A stretch of DNA of 25,535 nt. Source: a virus. The notes under the pieces were generated by a model, which was not told the DNA's origin, ran no database searches, and saw only the letters and a program-made list of their open reading frames with translations. Positions within the stretch are counted from its first letter, which is position 1; every line of letters begins with the position of its first letter. The stretch is from IMG/VR virus record IMGVR_UViG_3300046616_000075, positions 1-25,535 of that record; one strand, written 5' to 3'. This document shows positions 14,385 through 21,332 of the stretch, piece by piece. Made by a program: the position numbers and the translations under genes.

Positions 14385-16499
14385 ATGGACGTTCGCCTTC
14401 CTGACGGTCGCATCATCAAGAATGTGCCGCCGGGGACAACGCGCTCGCAGTTGGCGGCCAAACTTGAGCGGAACGGCATTTCCGTTCCCCATACTGGCGT
14501 AAAGGGCACGGGAACGTATGATCTCCCTGCCCCCAAGTCGGATCTTGCCAGTTCTTATCTGAGTGGCGGGATGCTTGGCGGACTGGACGAGGTCGCGGGC
14601 GCCGCTGGTGCAGTTGCCGACGCCATTCGCTCACCATTCAGTGATCAAGTCGATTTCAATCCAAGTAAGTCCTATGCCGCGTGGCGCGACCGGGCCAATC
14701 AGGGCGAAAAGGCCACAACAGCGGCACACCCGATCGCATCGCGCGCTTTGGGTGTCGCGGGTGCCTTGGGCAATGTCCCGGTCAAGGCAATCAAGGCCAC
14801 AACGCTCGGAAAATCCGTGATCAAAGGCGCTGGGATCGGGGGGGCGACTGGCGCCGCAGCGGGCTTCCTGTCGGGAGATGGGCTGGATAACCGGATTAGC
14901 GGCGCGGAATGGGGGCTGGGAATCGGAGCGCCACTCGGCGCACTCGCCCCTCTCATCCTACCACCACTTATCAACGGCGCATCTAGCGCTGCGGGAGCGG
15001 TCAAAAATGCCTACAACCGATTGCTCGGAGCGCCGGTCAAAACCGCTGCGCAAAGGGCTGAAGGGCTGGGTCGCAAAGTCGTTGCCAAGGCCATGGTGGA
15101 TGATGCGGTCACTCCTCTGGCTGCTGGCAAGGCGCTTGATGAAGCGCGTGGTCGCGGCGTTCCTTTAGCCCTTGGTGATATGGGCGATAATCTTCGCGGG
15201 CTTGCCGGATCACTGTCCCGCAAGCCCGGCGCGTCTCGCCGGTTGGTTCAGGCGATGGTGGACGAGCGGCAGGCCGGTCAGGTTGATCGCGTGCGTGGAG
15301 CGGTGGAGCGGGATCTTGGCCCCATTGCCAACCCATATCGTCAGTCGGACGTGATCATGAACCGCGCTAAGATGGTCGCTGGCCCGCTTTATAAAAAGGC
15401 ATACGCCAATCCACCTATCAATAGCCCGGAAATTGAAAGTCTGCTTTCCACACCGGCTGGTCGCAAGGCATTGAACCGCGCGCAGGTCATTGCGGCCAAT
15501 GAGCGCCGCGATCCTACCGCGCTGGGTTTCGCGCTCGATGATCAGGGCAACGTCGTGCTAAATCCGACGCTTACAACCTCAGAGGACGAGGCTGGCAATT
15601 TGCTTTTGGGACAATCCCCGGAACAGGTAAGGTCTTTTTCACCCCAAACGCTGGACTATGTGAAGCGCGGACTGGACGATGTCGTTGAGGCCAACCGGGA
15701 TAAGGTATCACGTCGGCTCATATTGGACGAAGCGGGCCGTGCTGAAAATATGGTACGCGGACAGTTCAGGGAAGAAGTGAAGCGACTCAATCCTGATTAT
15801 GGGGCCGCACTTAATGCCTATGCAGGGCCAGCATCAGCCAAGCAGGCGATGGAAACTGGCCGCAAGGCGCTGAACTATTCGGATCAGGAAATTGAACGCG
15901 CCGTTACGAAGCTATCACAGGGCGATCGTCAGCAGTTCGCGCTGGGTTTCCGCACGGCGCTGGCTGATGCGCTTGATCGAAGGGTGGACGGGGCCGACAA
16001 AGTCGGCGCGCTTCTCGGCTCCCCACGGAAGAGGAAGGCTCTCGCTCAGGTATTTGGTGGTGAGGAGGGCTTCAATCGCTTCCTGCAAACCATGGCTGAC
16101 GAGCGACTTGCAAATGAGACTTATCGTGCTGTTCGCACGGGCTCTCCGACAGCGGGCCGCGTGGCCGAAGATGCGAGCACTTCTGACCTACTTGGGCAGT
16201 CCGCGCAGGCGGCCTATAACATTGGTAGGGGTAATGTTCCGGGCCTGCTCCGTCAGGGCCTTGGGGCTTTCCAGGATTTCCGACGCTTCGGTGCTGGACA
16301 GTCCGCTGAGCGCGCGCGTGAGGAGGCGGCTGCGCTCCTCTCGGAAACTAATCCCGAGGCGTTGCGTAAGAGTCTTCGGGAAGCCTTGCGTAATCAGGCG
16401 CTCTACCGCGCTCGCCTCCGCACTGGCCGCAAGGCCGGTGTCGCCGGGGCCGTCGGGGCTGGGCAATTGACCGGTAGTATCTTGGGGCCCGCGCAATGA
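14385..16499 (+). CDS. large DNA injection/internal virion protein (704 aa)
   Basis: ATG at 14385 lies 7 nt after AAGGA (14373-14377); an in-frame ATG at 14301 is inside the previous gene. The N-terminus VRLPDGRIIKNVPPGTTRSQ is a short beta module often found at the start of large phage internal proteins. Two Gly/Ala-rich hydrophobic stretches follow (about 144-164 and 177-206), suited to membrane insertion during ejection. The remaining 500 residues are mainly helical and rich in Arg/Ala/Glu. No transglycosylase or protease motif was found. It ends the ejection gene block. By size, hydrophobic segments and place it compares with P22 gp16-type injection proteins, without a claim of homology. 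Confidence 0.7.
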   Translation: MDVRLPDGRIIKNVPPGTTRSQLAAKLERNGISVPHTGVKGTGTYDLPAPKSDLASSYLSGGMLGGLDEVAGAAGAVADAIRSPFSDQVDFNPSKSYAAWRDRANQGEKATTAAHPIASRALGVAGALGNVPVKAIKATTLGKSVIKGAGIGGATGAAAGFLSGDGLDNRISGAEWGLGIGAPLGALAPLILPPLINGASSAAGAVKNAYNRLLGAPVKTAAQRAEGLGRKVVAKAMVDDAVTPLAAGKALDEARGRGVPLALGDMGDNLRGLAGSLSRKPGASRRLVQAMVDERQAGQVDRVRGAVERDLGPIANPYRQSDVIMNRAKMVAGPLYKKAYANPPINSPEIESLLSTPAGRKALNRAQVIAANERRDPTALGFALDDQGNVVLNPTLTTSEDEAGNLLLGQSPEQVRSFSPQTLDYVKRGLDDVVEANRDKVSRRLILDEAGRAENMVRGQFREEVKRLNPDYGAALNAYAGPASAKQAMETGRKALNYSDQEIERAVTKLSQGDRQQFALGFRTALADALDRRVDGADKVGALLGSPRKRKALAQVFGGEEGFNRFLQTMADERLANETYRAVRTGSPTAGRVAEDASTSDLLGQSAQAAYNIGRGNVPGLLRQGLGAFQDFRRFGAGQSAERAREEAAALLSETNPEALRKSLREALRNQALYRARLRTGRKAGVAGAVGAGQLTGSILGPAQ

Positions 16500-16504
16500 T
16501 CTGG

Positions 16505-16609
16505 TCAAAACAGGTTCCAGCCGATTTTAAAGAGAACGCCCGCCACTACGCATCCTATTGCGAACATGGCGACACGTAACAAAGCCTCGATCCACCACTC
16601 CTCAGTCAT
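16505..16609 (-). CDS. possible micro membrane protein on the opposite strand (34 aa)
   Basis: On the minus strand, an ATG at 16609-16607 opens a 34-codon frame closed by TGA at 16507-16505, with AGGTG about 6 nt upstream. The product begins MTEEWWIEALL and has one clear membrane span (about residues 12-30) with a short tail, KIGWNLF. The acidic, Trp-containing N-terminus followed by a hydrophobic helix looks like a genuine small membrane protein rather than random sequence. It lies wholly in the gap after the injection gene, so no + strand gene explains it. Length is the main doubt. Confidence 0.45.
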   Translation of the reverse strand: MTEEWWIEALLRVAMFAIGCVVAGVLFKIGWNLF

Positions 16610-16645
16610 TCCCCGCACCTAACACACTCCTCAATCTCAACAAAG

Positions 16646-16674
16646 GCCGTCCTTCGGGGCGGCTTTTCTATTTT
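16646..16674 (+). terminator. intrinsic terminator with TTCG loop
   Basis: GCCGTCC (16646-16652), TTCG, GGGCGGC (16657-16663) form a 7-bp stem with one G-T wobble and a highly stable TTCG tetraloop. The stem is preceded by AAAG and followed by TTTTCTATTTT. It separates the ejection block from the tail fibre genes. The A and T flanks may let it act on both strands. Confidence 0.85.
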
Positions 16675-16687
16675 CGGGACACTGCCC

Positions 16688-17302
16688 ATGCCGATGAGCA
16701 ATTGGAGCGCAAATGCTGCCTCCAACGACAACACGCTTGGCGTTTTCATCGGCGAGGGCTGCGACGCCAGTAATCTGAACAACGCCGCGCGCGAGATCAT
16801 GGCCCAGACCAAGGCCAAGTTCGACAGCACCGACGCGTCCATTACCGCCATCGGCACGCCGCAGCCATTTTCCGCGATCCTTGAGGCCCTTTCAAATGCC
16901 GGGGCGGCAGCGGACAGCATTCCGCTTTATACCGGGCCTGGCTCCGCCACCGTCATCCCGGTCACGGCCTTTGCCCGTTCGGTATTCGATGACGCCGATG
17001 CAGCGACTGCAAGGGCAACGCTCGGGGCCATTTCCGTCAGTGCCGCGTCGTTCGCCAACCCCGGTTACGTAGCGCTCAACCTGCTTAGCTACGGCCTGTT
17101 TTTGGCGCAGTTCGGCAGCGGATCAATCGGCGCCAGCGCGTCGCAGGTTATCACTTTCCCAACCCCGTTCAGCAGTGCCGGATATCCGGTGATTACAGGA
17201 TCTGCCGCGCTCACCGTGACGGCGGTTTCGACCTCTTCCTTCACCATCAACAACGCAACCGGCGGAACCGTGACGTACCGCTGGCAGGCGCTAGGGCAAT
17301 AG
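16688..17302 (+). CDS. tail fibre protein with gp53-like C-terminus
   Basis: The 204-residue product has a short helical N-terminal part with NNAAREIMAQTKAKFDSTD, a pattern familiar in fibre proteins that attach by the N-terminus. A short repeat-like middle (DDADAATARATLGAIS) follows, a typical fibre segment of the form T-A-R-x-x-L-G-A. The C-terminal beta domain (about 125-204, GSGSIGASASQVITFPTPF ... GTVTYRWQALGQ) resembles the gp53-like tail fibre C-terminal fold, where FP.pF and W.A.G occur in this order. ATG at 16688 has a weak GGGA site; ATG at 16694 is an alternative. It is probably a receptor-contacting or adaptor fibre. Confidence 0.7.
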   Translation: MPMSNWSANAASNDNTLGVFIGEGCDASNLNNAAREIMAQTKAKFDSTDASITAIGTPQPFSAILEALSNAGAAADSIPLYTGPGSATVIPVTAFARSVFDDADAATARATLGAISVSAASFANPGYVALNLLSYGLFLAQFGSGSIGASASQVITFPTPFSSAGYPVITGSAALTVTAVSTSSFTINNATGGTVTYRWQALGQ

Positions 17303-17303
17303 C

Positions 17304-18167
17304 ATGAAGAAACTTGCCGACACCGTCATCAATACGAACACGGGGCGCCCGATGAAGAATGCCTTGGTTGAGTTGCTGTTCGGCGGAATCGTCACCACGA
17401 TCTACACCGACAATGCCCAAGGTGGCGCCGCGCTCGGCATGTATACCAATGGCAACGGTCTGTACGAATTCTACGCGCCAGATGGGGCCTATACGCTGCG
17501 GATCAGTTACGGCGGCGAGATCATTACCATTACCGATATCGAGATCTACGACGACAGCGAGGACCGGGCCAAAACCGCCCGCGCGATCCTTGTTCCAACT
17601 GGAGAGGTAGGCCCGACCCTTCCGGCAGCGGCTGATCGAACGGGCAAGTTCCTTGTCGGCGTCGCCGGGGGTGGGATCGGCGTTGCATCAGGGACCGGAG
17701 CTGATGCGAACCTGCGGAACGACCTTTCAGCGACCAACGGTTCCGCACTCGTTGAATATGACGGGTCCACGGTCAAGGCCGCGCTGGATAGCATAGCTGC
17801 TGTTCGCGCCGGGAAGTCTTTCATCACGCAGGGTTCGGCGGTCGGCGGAACGGGTGCCCAGGTCGAGATCGCCTATGACGATGCGTTCGTCATGCCAGCA
17901 ACCGGCATCGTCAAATTCACCGCGGTCATGACGTGTGGCCCCTCGGGGGCTGGCGCGGCATGGAATACGCATTTCCGGGTCGATGGCGCTGGATTGATCG
18001 GCATTCGCGGGTTCGAGGCGAGCGCAAGCATCGTGAATTTCACGAACATTGCCTACGCGACCGTAACGGCCGGGACGCATCGCATCTCGCTCTACTGGTT
18101 CGGCGGCAACGGCCTGATCGGGGTGGGCGGCACTGAAAAAGCTATTCTGATTGCGGAGGCGATGTGA
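17304..18167 (+). CDS. tail fibre/appendage protein (287 aa)
   Basis: The N-terminal domain (about 1-95) reads as a transthyretin-like or carboxypeptidase-regulatory beta fold: VINTNTGRPMKNALVELLFG, GNGLYEFYAPDGAYTLRISY, then a closing strand TDIEIYDD. A segment LRNDLSATNGSALVEYDGST (about 136-155) with a following DSIAAVRAG matches the linker that commonly joins a virion-binding head to the outer part of podoviral tailspikes. The C-terminal 110 residues are beta-rich and may be a small jelly-roll-like tip (TAGTHRISLYWFGGNGLIGV). No catalytic motif is seen. It starts one base after the previous stop and ends in a GTGA overlap. Confidence 0.7.
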   Translation: MKKLADTVINTNTGRPMKNALVELLFGGIVTTIYTDNAQGGAALGMYTNGNGLYEFYAPDGAYTLRISYGGEIITITDIEIYDDSEDRAKTARAILVPTGEVGPTLPAAADRTGKFLVGVAGGGIGVASGTGADANLRNDLSATNGSALVEYDGSTVKAALDSIAAVRAGKSFITQGSAVGGTGAQVEIAYDDAFVMPATGIVKFTAVMTCGPSGAGAAWNTHFRVDGAGLIGIRGFEASASIVNFTNIAYATVTAGTHRISLYWFGGNGLIGVGGTEKAILIAEAM

Positions 18168-18241
18168 TCTTGCCACCCCTCACCCTCATCCTGAATGGCC
18201 GCATCTTGCCGCGCGTCATCCTGTTCAGGCCGGTTCCATGA
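18164..18241 (+). CDS. possible micro-ORF linking fibre and lysis genes (25 aa)
   Basis: A GTG at 18164 overlaps the previous stop (GTGA), has GGAGG a few bases upstream, and its TGA (18239-18241) overlaps the ATG of the next gene. The product is hydrophobic with Pro and Arg (ILPPLTLILNGRILPRVILF). It may be a real micro-protein or only a re-initiation bridge. Confidence 0.35.
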   Translation: MILPPLTLILNGRILPRVILFRPVP

Positions 18242-18531
18242 GCATCGACCTCAACGGCGCCGAGGGCGGGCGGATGGCAGCGGCCTTCGCTACCGGCTGC
18301 ACGGCGGCATGGGTGTTCGTCCGGAACCTTGTGATGAAGCCCGCAATCAAGTCGTGCCACCAGCGGATCGCGGAGCTGACCGAGGACCGCAACCGCCTCG
18401 TCAAGCGCGTCGAGCAACTCGAAACAATCCTGATGACGCGAAGCCCTGGCGATCTGGCAGCGGCGGTGCAGGCGTCCTTGTCTGAAAATCACATCGAAAT
18501 CGAATTGCTGAAGCGGAAAGTCGAGGGGTAG
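18238..18531 (+). CDS. small membrane/coiled-coil protein of the lysis region (97 aa)
   Basis: ATG at 18238 overlaps the stop of the preceding micro-ORF. The product has one hydrophobic segment (about 13-33, including AAFATGCTAAWVFVRNLVM) and then a heptad-like helix (about 41-68, RIAELTEDRNRLVKRVEQLE). It ends in a charged helical tail. One membrane span plus a coiled coil, directly before an amidase, suggests an accessory lysis or holin-type protein, though a separate holin candidate and spanins lie downstream. I do not recognise the exact family. Confidence 0.6.
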   Translation: MSIDLNGAEGGRMAAAFATGCTAAWVFVRNLVMKPAIKSCHQRIAELTEDRNRLVKRVEQLETILMTRSPGDLAAAVQASLSENHIEIELLKRKVEG

Positions 18532-18533
18532 AT

Positions 18534-18968
18534 ATGACCTACGCACCGCTTGGCCCCGTGCGCTTTTTGACCATCCATTGCGCGGCCACCCCGGAAGGAC
18601 GTCACGTCGACACTGCGACGATCTCACAATGGGATCGGGCGAAATTCGGACAAGCCAGTTACCACAAGGTCATCGAGCTGGACGGCTCTATCCATCAATC
18701 CCTTCGCGACGATCAGAAGGGCGCGCACGTCGGCGGCCACAACAGCGGCAATATCGGCGTTTGTTACGTCGGCGGGATGGACGCCGCAATGGCGCACCCC
18801 AAGGACACGCGAACACCAGCCCAGAAAGCGGCGCTGCTGACGCTGATCCGCACCTACAAGGGCCGCTATCCAGGCATCAAGATCCTCGGTCACAATGAAT
18901 GGCCCGGTGTCGTCAAGGCCTGCCCATCGTTCGACGTGGCCGCATGGTTGAAGGAAGTCGGCGAATGA
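18534..18968 (+). CDS. endolysin: N-acetylmuramoyl-L-alanine amidase, T7 lysozyme-like
   Basis: This enzyme cuts the amide bond between N-acetylmuramic acid and L-alanine in peptidoglycan, releasing the phage at lysis. At 144 residues it is close to T7 lysozyme in length. It keeps that enzyme's layout: zinc ligands His15 (LTIHCAAT), His120 (GHNEW) and Cys130 (KACPSFD), catalytic Tyr43 (SYHKVI) and Lys128. It also keeps the SGNIGVCYVGGMD core and the TPAQ segment. There is no signal peptide, so a holin is needed to reach the wall. A GAGGGG site precedes the ATG. The stop overlaps the holin candidate. Confidence 0.95.
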   Translation: MTYAPLGPVRFLTIHCAATPEGRHVDTATISQWDRAKFGQASYHKVIELDGSIHQSLRDDQKGAHVGGHNSGNIGVCYVGGMDAAMAHPKDTRTPAQKAALLTLIRTYKGRYPGIKILGHNEWPGVVKACPSFDVAAWLKEVGE

Positions 18969-19234
18969 GCTGGAACATCCTTCGCGGTATCGGCGGCGAA
19001 TTCGAGATTGGCCGCGTTTTGTTGGCCGGTAGCGGGGTCGCGGGCATCTTGACGCCCATTGGCTTCCAGTCATGGGACATGGCCCTGAACGGCGCTCATT
19101 TCGACGTTGCGGCGTGGTGTCTGGCCTATCCCGGCGGCCTATCTGCCCTTGCCGGTATTGGCGTCTTTGCGATCGGCAAGAAGGACAAGGGCGTCGCGGA
19201 AGCAAAGGCCACACTGAGGGCGGCGGAAGGATGA
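18965..19234 (+). CDS. holin candidate (89 aa, two membrane spans)
   Basis: ATG at 18965 overlaps the amidase stop (ATGA). The product has two hydrophobic segments, about 17-33 (RVLLAGSGVAGILTPIG) and 47-71 (FDVAAWCLAYPGGLSALAGI), then a charged helical tail, KKDKGVAEAKATLRAAEG. Small size, two spans, a charged C-terminus and location between endolysin and spanin genes fit a holin that would open the inner membrane for the amidase. The class assignment is by topology and position only. Its stop overlaps the i-spanin start. Confidence 0.7.
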   Translation: MSWNILRGIGGEFEIGRVLLAGSGVAGILTPIGFQSWDMALNGAHFDVAAWCLAYPGGLSALAGIGVFAIGKKDKGVAEAKATLRAAEG

Positions 19235-19614
19235 TCCCGACATGGCTTATTGGTGCGGCTTCTGGGTTGGCCTTGCTTGTCGGAACCTTTGTTTTTGGTC
19301 GCTCTACCGGGATTGACCACCAGAAAGCTGTGTATGCGAAGGCCGAAGCCAAGGCCGTCGCTGCCATGGAGAAAGGTCGAGCGGCAATCGAAACCGTCTC
19401 CGGGCAGCTTGCTACGGCGCAGCGCGACCAATCCTCTCAATTCAGGACAATCTACAATGAGACAACGCGCATCATTGAGCGCCCGGTCTATCATAATGTT
19501 TGCGTTGATGGGGATGGGGTGCGGCTGCTCGATAACGCGCGCTCCGCTGCAAACGCCAACTTTCGACGCATCCCTACTGGTGACGCCGCAAGAGCTTCCG
19601 GCGATGCCCCGTAA
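19231..19614 (+). CDS. i-spanin (Rz-like)
   Basis: ATG at 19231 overlaps the holin candidate stop (ATGA). The 127-residue product has an N-terminal inner-membrane anchor (about 4-23, TWLIGAASGLALLVGTFVFG). A periplasmic helical stretch rich in Ala/Lys/Glu/Gln (about 28-75) follows, as in Rz-type spanins that bridge the envelope to the outer-membrane partner. The tail contains IIERPVYHNVCVDGDGVRLL. The pattern RPVYxxxCxxxxGxxLL near the end is common in phage Rz-like proteins. An o-spanin is nested in a second frame, which supports the call. Confidence 0.85.
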   Translation: MIPTWLIGAASGLALLVGTFVFGRSTGIDHQKAVYAKAEAKAVAAMEKGRAAIETVSGQLATAQRDQSSQFRTIYNETTRIIERPVYHNVCVDGDGVRLLDNARSAANANFRRIPTGDAARASGDAP

Positions 19615-19744
19615 CGCAAAGGGCGAGATGGAAGGGCGGGACTGCCTCATGGGACCGCTTGAGCTTTACGTCGTTGCAGGCGCGTTTCGGCAGCAATTAA
19701 TGGCCCTGATCGCGGCTGAAAAGGCACGAAAGGACGCACGATGA
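19457..19744 (+). CDS. o-spanin (Rz1-like lipoprotein), nested in the Rz-like gene
   Basis: ATG at 19457 lies inside the i-spanin gene in another frame, with AGGA (19444-19447) 9 nt upstream, and the frame continues 130 nt past the Rz-like stop. The 95-residue product begins with a basic N-terminus and hydrophobic signal (SIIMFALMGMGC) and a lipobox-like cysteine at residue 22. This fits outer-membrane lipoproteins. The Gly at -3 is unusual for a lipobox, and the second Cys at 24 is an alternative. The mature part is longer and less Pro-rich than lambda Rz1. With the i-spanin it would fuse inner and outer membranes at lysis. Confidence 0.75.
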   Translation: MRQRASLSARSIIMFALMGMGCGCSITRAPLQTPTFDASLLVTPQELPAMPRNAKGEMEGRDCLMGPLELYVVAGAFRQQLMALIAAEKARKDAR

Positions 19745-19854
19745 ACGGTCTTGGGCTCGGTCTTGGCTCGAAAAGTCAGGGCGGCGGCGGGTCGTCGCCT
19801 TCAACCGCAGGCACGCCGATCGGCCTGCTTCTCATTCTAACAAAGGCAAGTTGA
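19741..19854 (+). CDS. short Gly-rich peptide gene (37 aa)
   Basis: ATG at 19741 overlaps the o-spanin stop (ATGA). The product starts MNGLGLGLGSKSQGGGGSS, then STAGTP, and ends in a hydrophobic IGLLLILTKAS. It is a flexible Gly/Ser peptide with a hydrophobic tip. Short proteins with this opening are found among phage tail-appendage genes, but I know no function. Its 3' end overlaps the end of the minus-strand endonuclease gene by 23 nt, so the original 3' end may have been changed by that insertion. Confidence 0.55.
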   Translation: MNGLGLGLGSKSQGGGGSSPSTAGTPIGLLLILTKAS

Positions 19855-20401
19855 GCGATGACTTCGGCAGTATCTTTCCTGTCCTTGGGTCACGACGACC
19901 GATCAGGTCAACATATGGGTGGTGTTGATTCCGGCATTGCTCCTGTTGTGTTGCCCACCGACAATTCCCAGGCTCGTAACCTTTGGAATTATCGATCCGG
20001 TCAACGGTATGCTTTCTTGTCGGACGTTCGCCCATATCTTCAACGAAGGCCGCAAAAGACGTCGCCCAGCGTTCGCAAACACGGACACCCTTCCCTCCGT
20101 AATATGGGTACCCGACATTCTTCGGGTTGTTGCAGCGTGAAATCATCGCGCTGTAATTCTTATATGTCTGCGACCGAGACATTCCATGACGCTCAAGCGG
20201 CTTTCCGCCCGCACATCCGCAATTCTTACTTGTCCCATTTTTCAGCGTTTGGGCGGCAACAATTCTCTCTTCGCCGCAATCGCACCGGGCCAAGCAGTGG
20301 ACACGTCCATATTTCCGGTGGCCGTCGTTCAGGACTGTCCATGTCCCAAACCTCTGTCCCGTCATGGAGGTGTAATTCCATGGTTTATTGTAGTTCGCCA
20401 T
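19832..20401 (-). CDS. HNH-type homing endonuclease-like protein
   Basis: The 189-residue minus-strand product is clearly a real gene. A TGQRFGTWTVL opening is followed by a zinc-finger-like part with Cys40/Cys42 and Cys61/Cys63 (CDCG ... CGC). Then come a YKNYSAMISRCNNP segment, YYGGKGVRVCERWATSFAAF, and a terminal core DRIDNSKGYEPGNCRWAT (134-151) with His131 just ahead and Asn158 after. This order is the familiar phage HNH homing-type family that nicks or cuts DNA at an unoccupied site. It is the only sizeable gene facing the opposite way in the window, which fits a mobile intron-free element inserted among tail genes. ATG at 20401-20399. Confidence 0.85.
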   Translation of the reverse strand: MANYNKPWNYTSMTGQRFGTWTVLNDGHRKYGRVHCLARCDCGEERIVAAQTLKNGTSKNCGCAGGKPLERHGMSRSQTYKNYSAMISRCNNPKNVGYPYYGGKGVRVCERWATSFAAFVEDMGERPTRKHTVDRIDNSKGYEPGNCRWATQQEQCRNQHHPYVDLIGRRDPRTGKILPKSSLNLPLLE

Positions 20402-20438
20402 TGCCCGGATTTACCACACTTATGAAAGGTTATCAACC

Positions 20439-21332
20439 ATGAGCGACAATGTGCAGGTCACAGCCGGAACCGGGACTACGATTGCAGCGGATGATGTTGG
20501 CGGCGTCCTTTTTCAGCGGGTCAAGCTCGGCCTTGGTGCTGATGGTACTGCGGTTGACGCGGTCGCGGGCGAAGGTGTGTCGGGTACGGCTGTCCAACGC
20601 GTCGTGCTGGCGAGCGACGGTGCTGTCACAGGCGGCGTAACCGAAACTGCTCCTGCGACCGACACGGCGTCCTCCGGTCTTAATGGCCGTCTCCAGCGCA
20701 TCGCCCAGCGGTTGACCAGCCTGATTGCGCTTATTCCCGCTGCGCTCGGTCAGACCACTAAATCCGCATCGATGTCCGTTACGATCGCCAGCGATCAGGG
20801 CGAGATCGGCAAGGCCTATAGCGGGATATTCAACGTGAACGCGCCCGCGATGACGCGGCCTGCAAACACGACCGCTTATACCGCACTCGACAGCATTTCC
20901 GATAATGCGACGGCGGGGTCAGTGACGGCGAATTCTGTCTCATTGAGCGACACCAACGATGTTCCGATCGACATCGCGGAAATCCTACTTGTCTCGACCG
21001 ACACCGGGCCGGGAACTGCTGGTATCCAGATCCGGCTGCACGTCTTCAACTCCGATCCAACCGCCAGCACTGGTGTCGTTGGTGGCGACAACGCGGCGTG
21101 GTCGAACAAACAAGCGGGTTGGGTAGGCTCGTTCTCCGGCACAATGCGATCATTCTCGGACGGATCGTGCGGCGTCCTCGTGCCCGATGAAGGGTCGCTT
21201 CGCATCTGCAACCCGGTTTCCGGGGCAAAGACGCTGTTCTGGCAACTCCAGACCCTCGGAGCTTTCACCCCGAGCGCCAACAGCACGACCTTCACTCCGC
21301 GTTTCAAGGGGTTCCAGGGTCGTGTTGCTTGA
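20439..21332 (+). CDS. tail appendage structural protein (297 aa)
   Basis: ATG at 20439 has AAAGG about 8 nt upstream (20426-20430). The product is Ala/Thr/Ser/Gly-rich with no signal peptide. Its N-terminal block TAGTGTTIAADDVGGVLFQR followed by VKLGLGADG is a pattern I know from phage and prophage structural proteins in tail regions. The C-terminal half (about 130-297) is beta-rich and ends with [20 protein letters not shown]. No catalytic residues can be proposed. It is the first full gene after the endonuclease and overlaps the next gene by 11 nt. Together with its neighbours it forms one of two similar three-gene sets. Confidence 0.65.
   Translation: MSDNVQVTAGTGTTIAADDVGGVLFQRVKLGLGADGTAVDAVAGEGVSGTAVQRVVLASDGAVTGGVTETAPATDTASSGLNGRLQRIAQRLTSLIALIPAALGQTTKSASMSVTIASDQGEIGKAYSGIFNVNAPAMTRPANTTAYTALDSISDNATAGSVTANSVSLSDTNDVPIDIAEILLVSTDTGPGTAGIQIRLHVFNSDPTASTGVVGGDNAAWSNKQAGWVGSFSGTMRSFSDGSCGVLVPDEGSLRICNPVSGAKTLFWQLQTLGAFTPSANSTTFTPRFKGFQGRVA

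Noticed and set aside
16558-16773. + strand frame of 71 codons across the gap
   Set aside because: It runs through the terminator hairpin and into the fibre gene in another frame; its composition is not protein-like.
20408-20436. Possible minus-strand promoter for the endonuclease (TTGATA, 17 nt, TAAATC)
   Set aside because: The -10-like box matches poorly and would leave almost no leader before the ATG at 20401.
19858-20442. + strand frame of 194 codons
   Set aside because: It is the antisense of the well-supported HNH-type gene. Its composition is erratic (many Ser/Arg/Cys) and its end overlaps the start of the 20439 gene.
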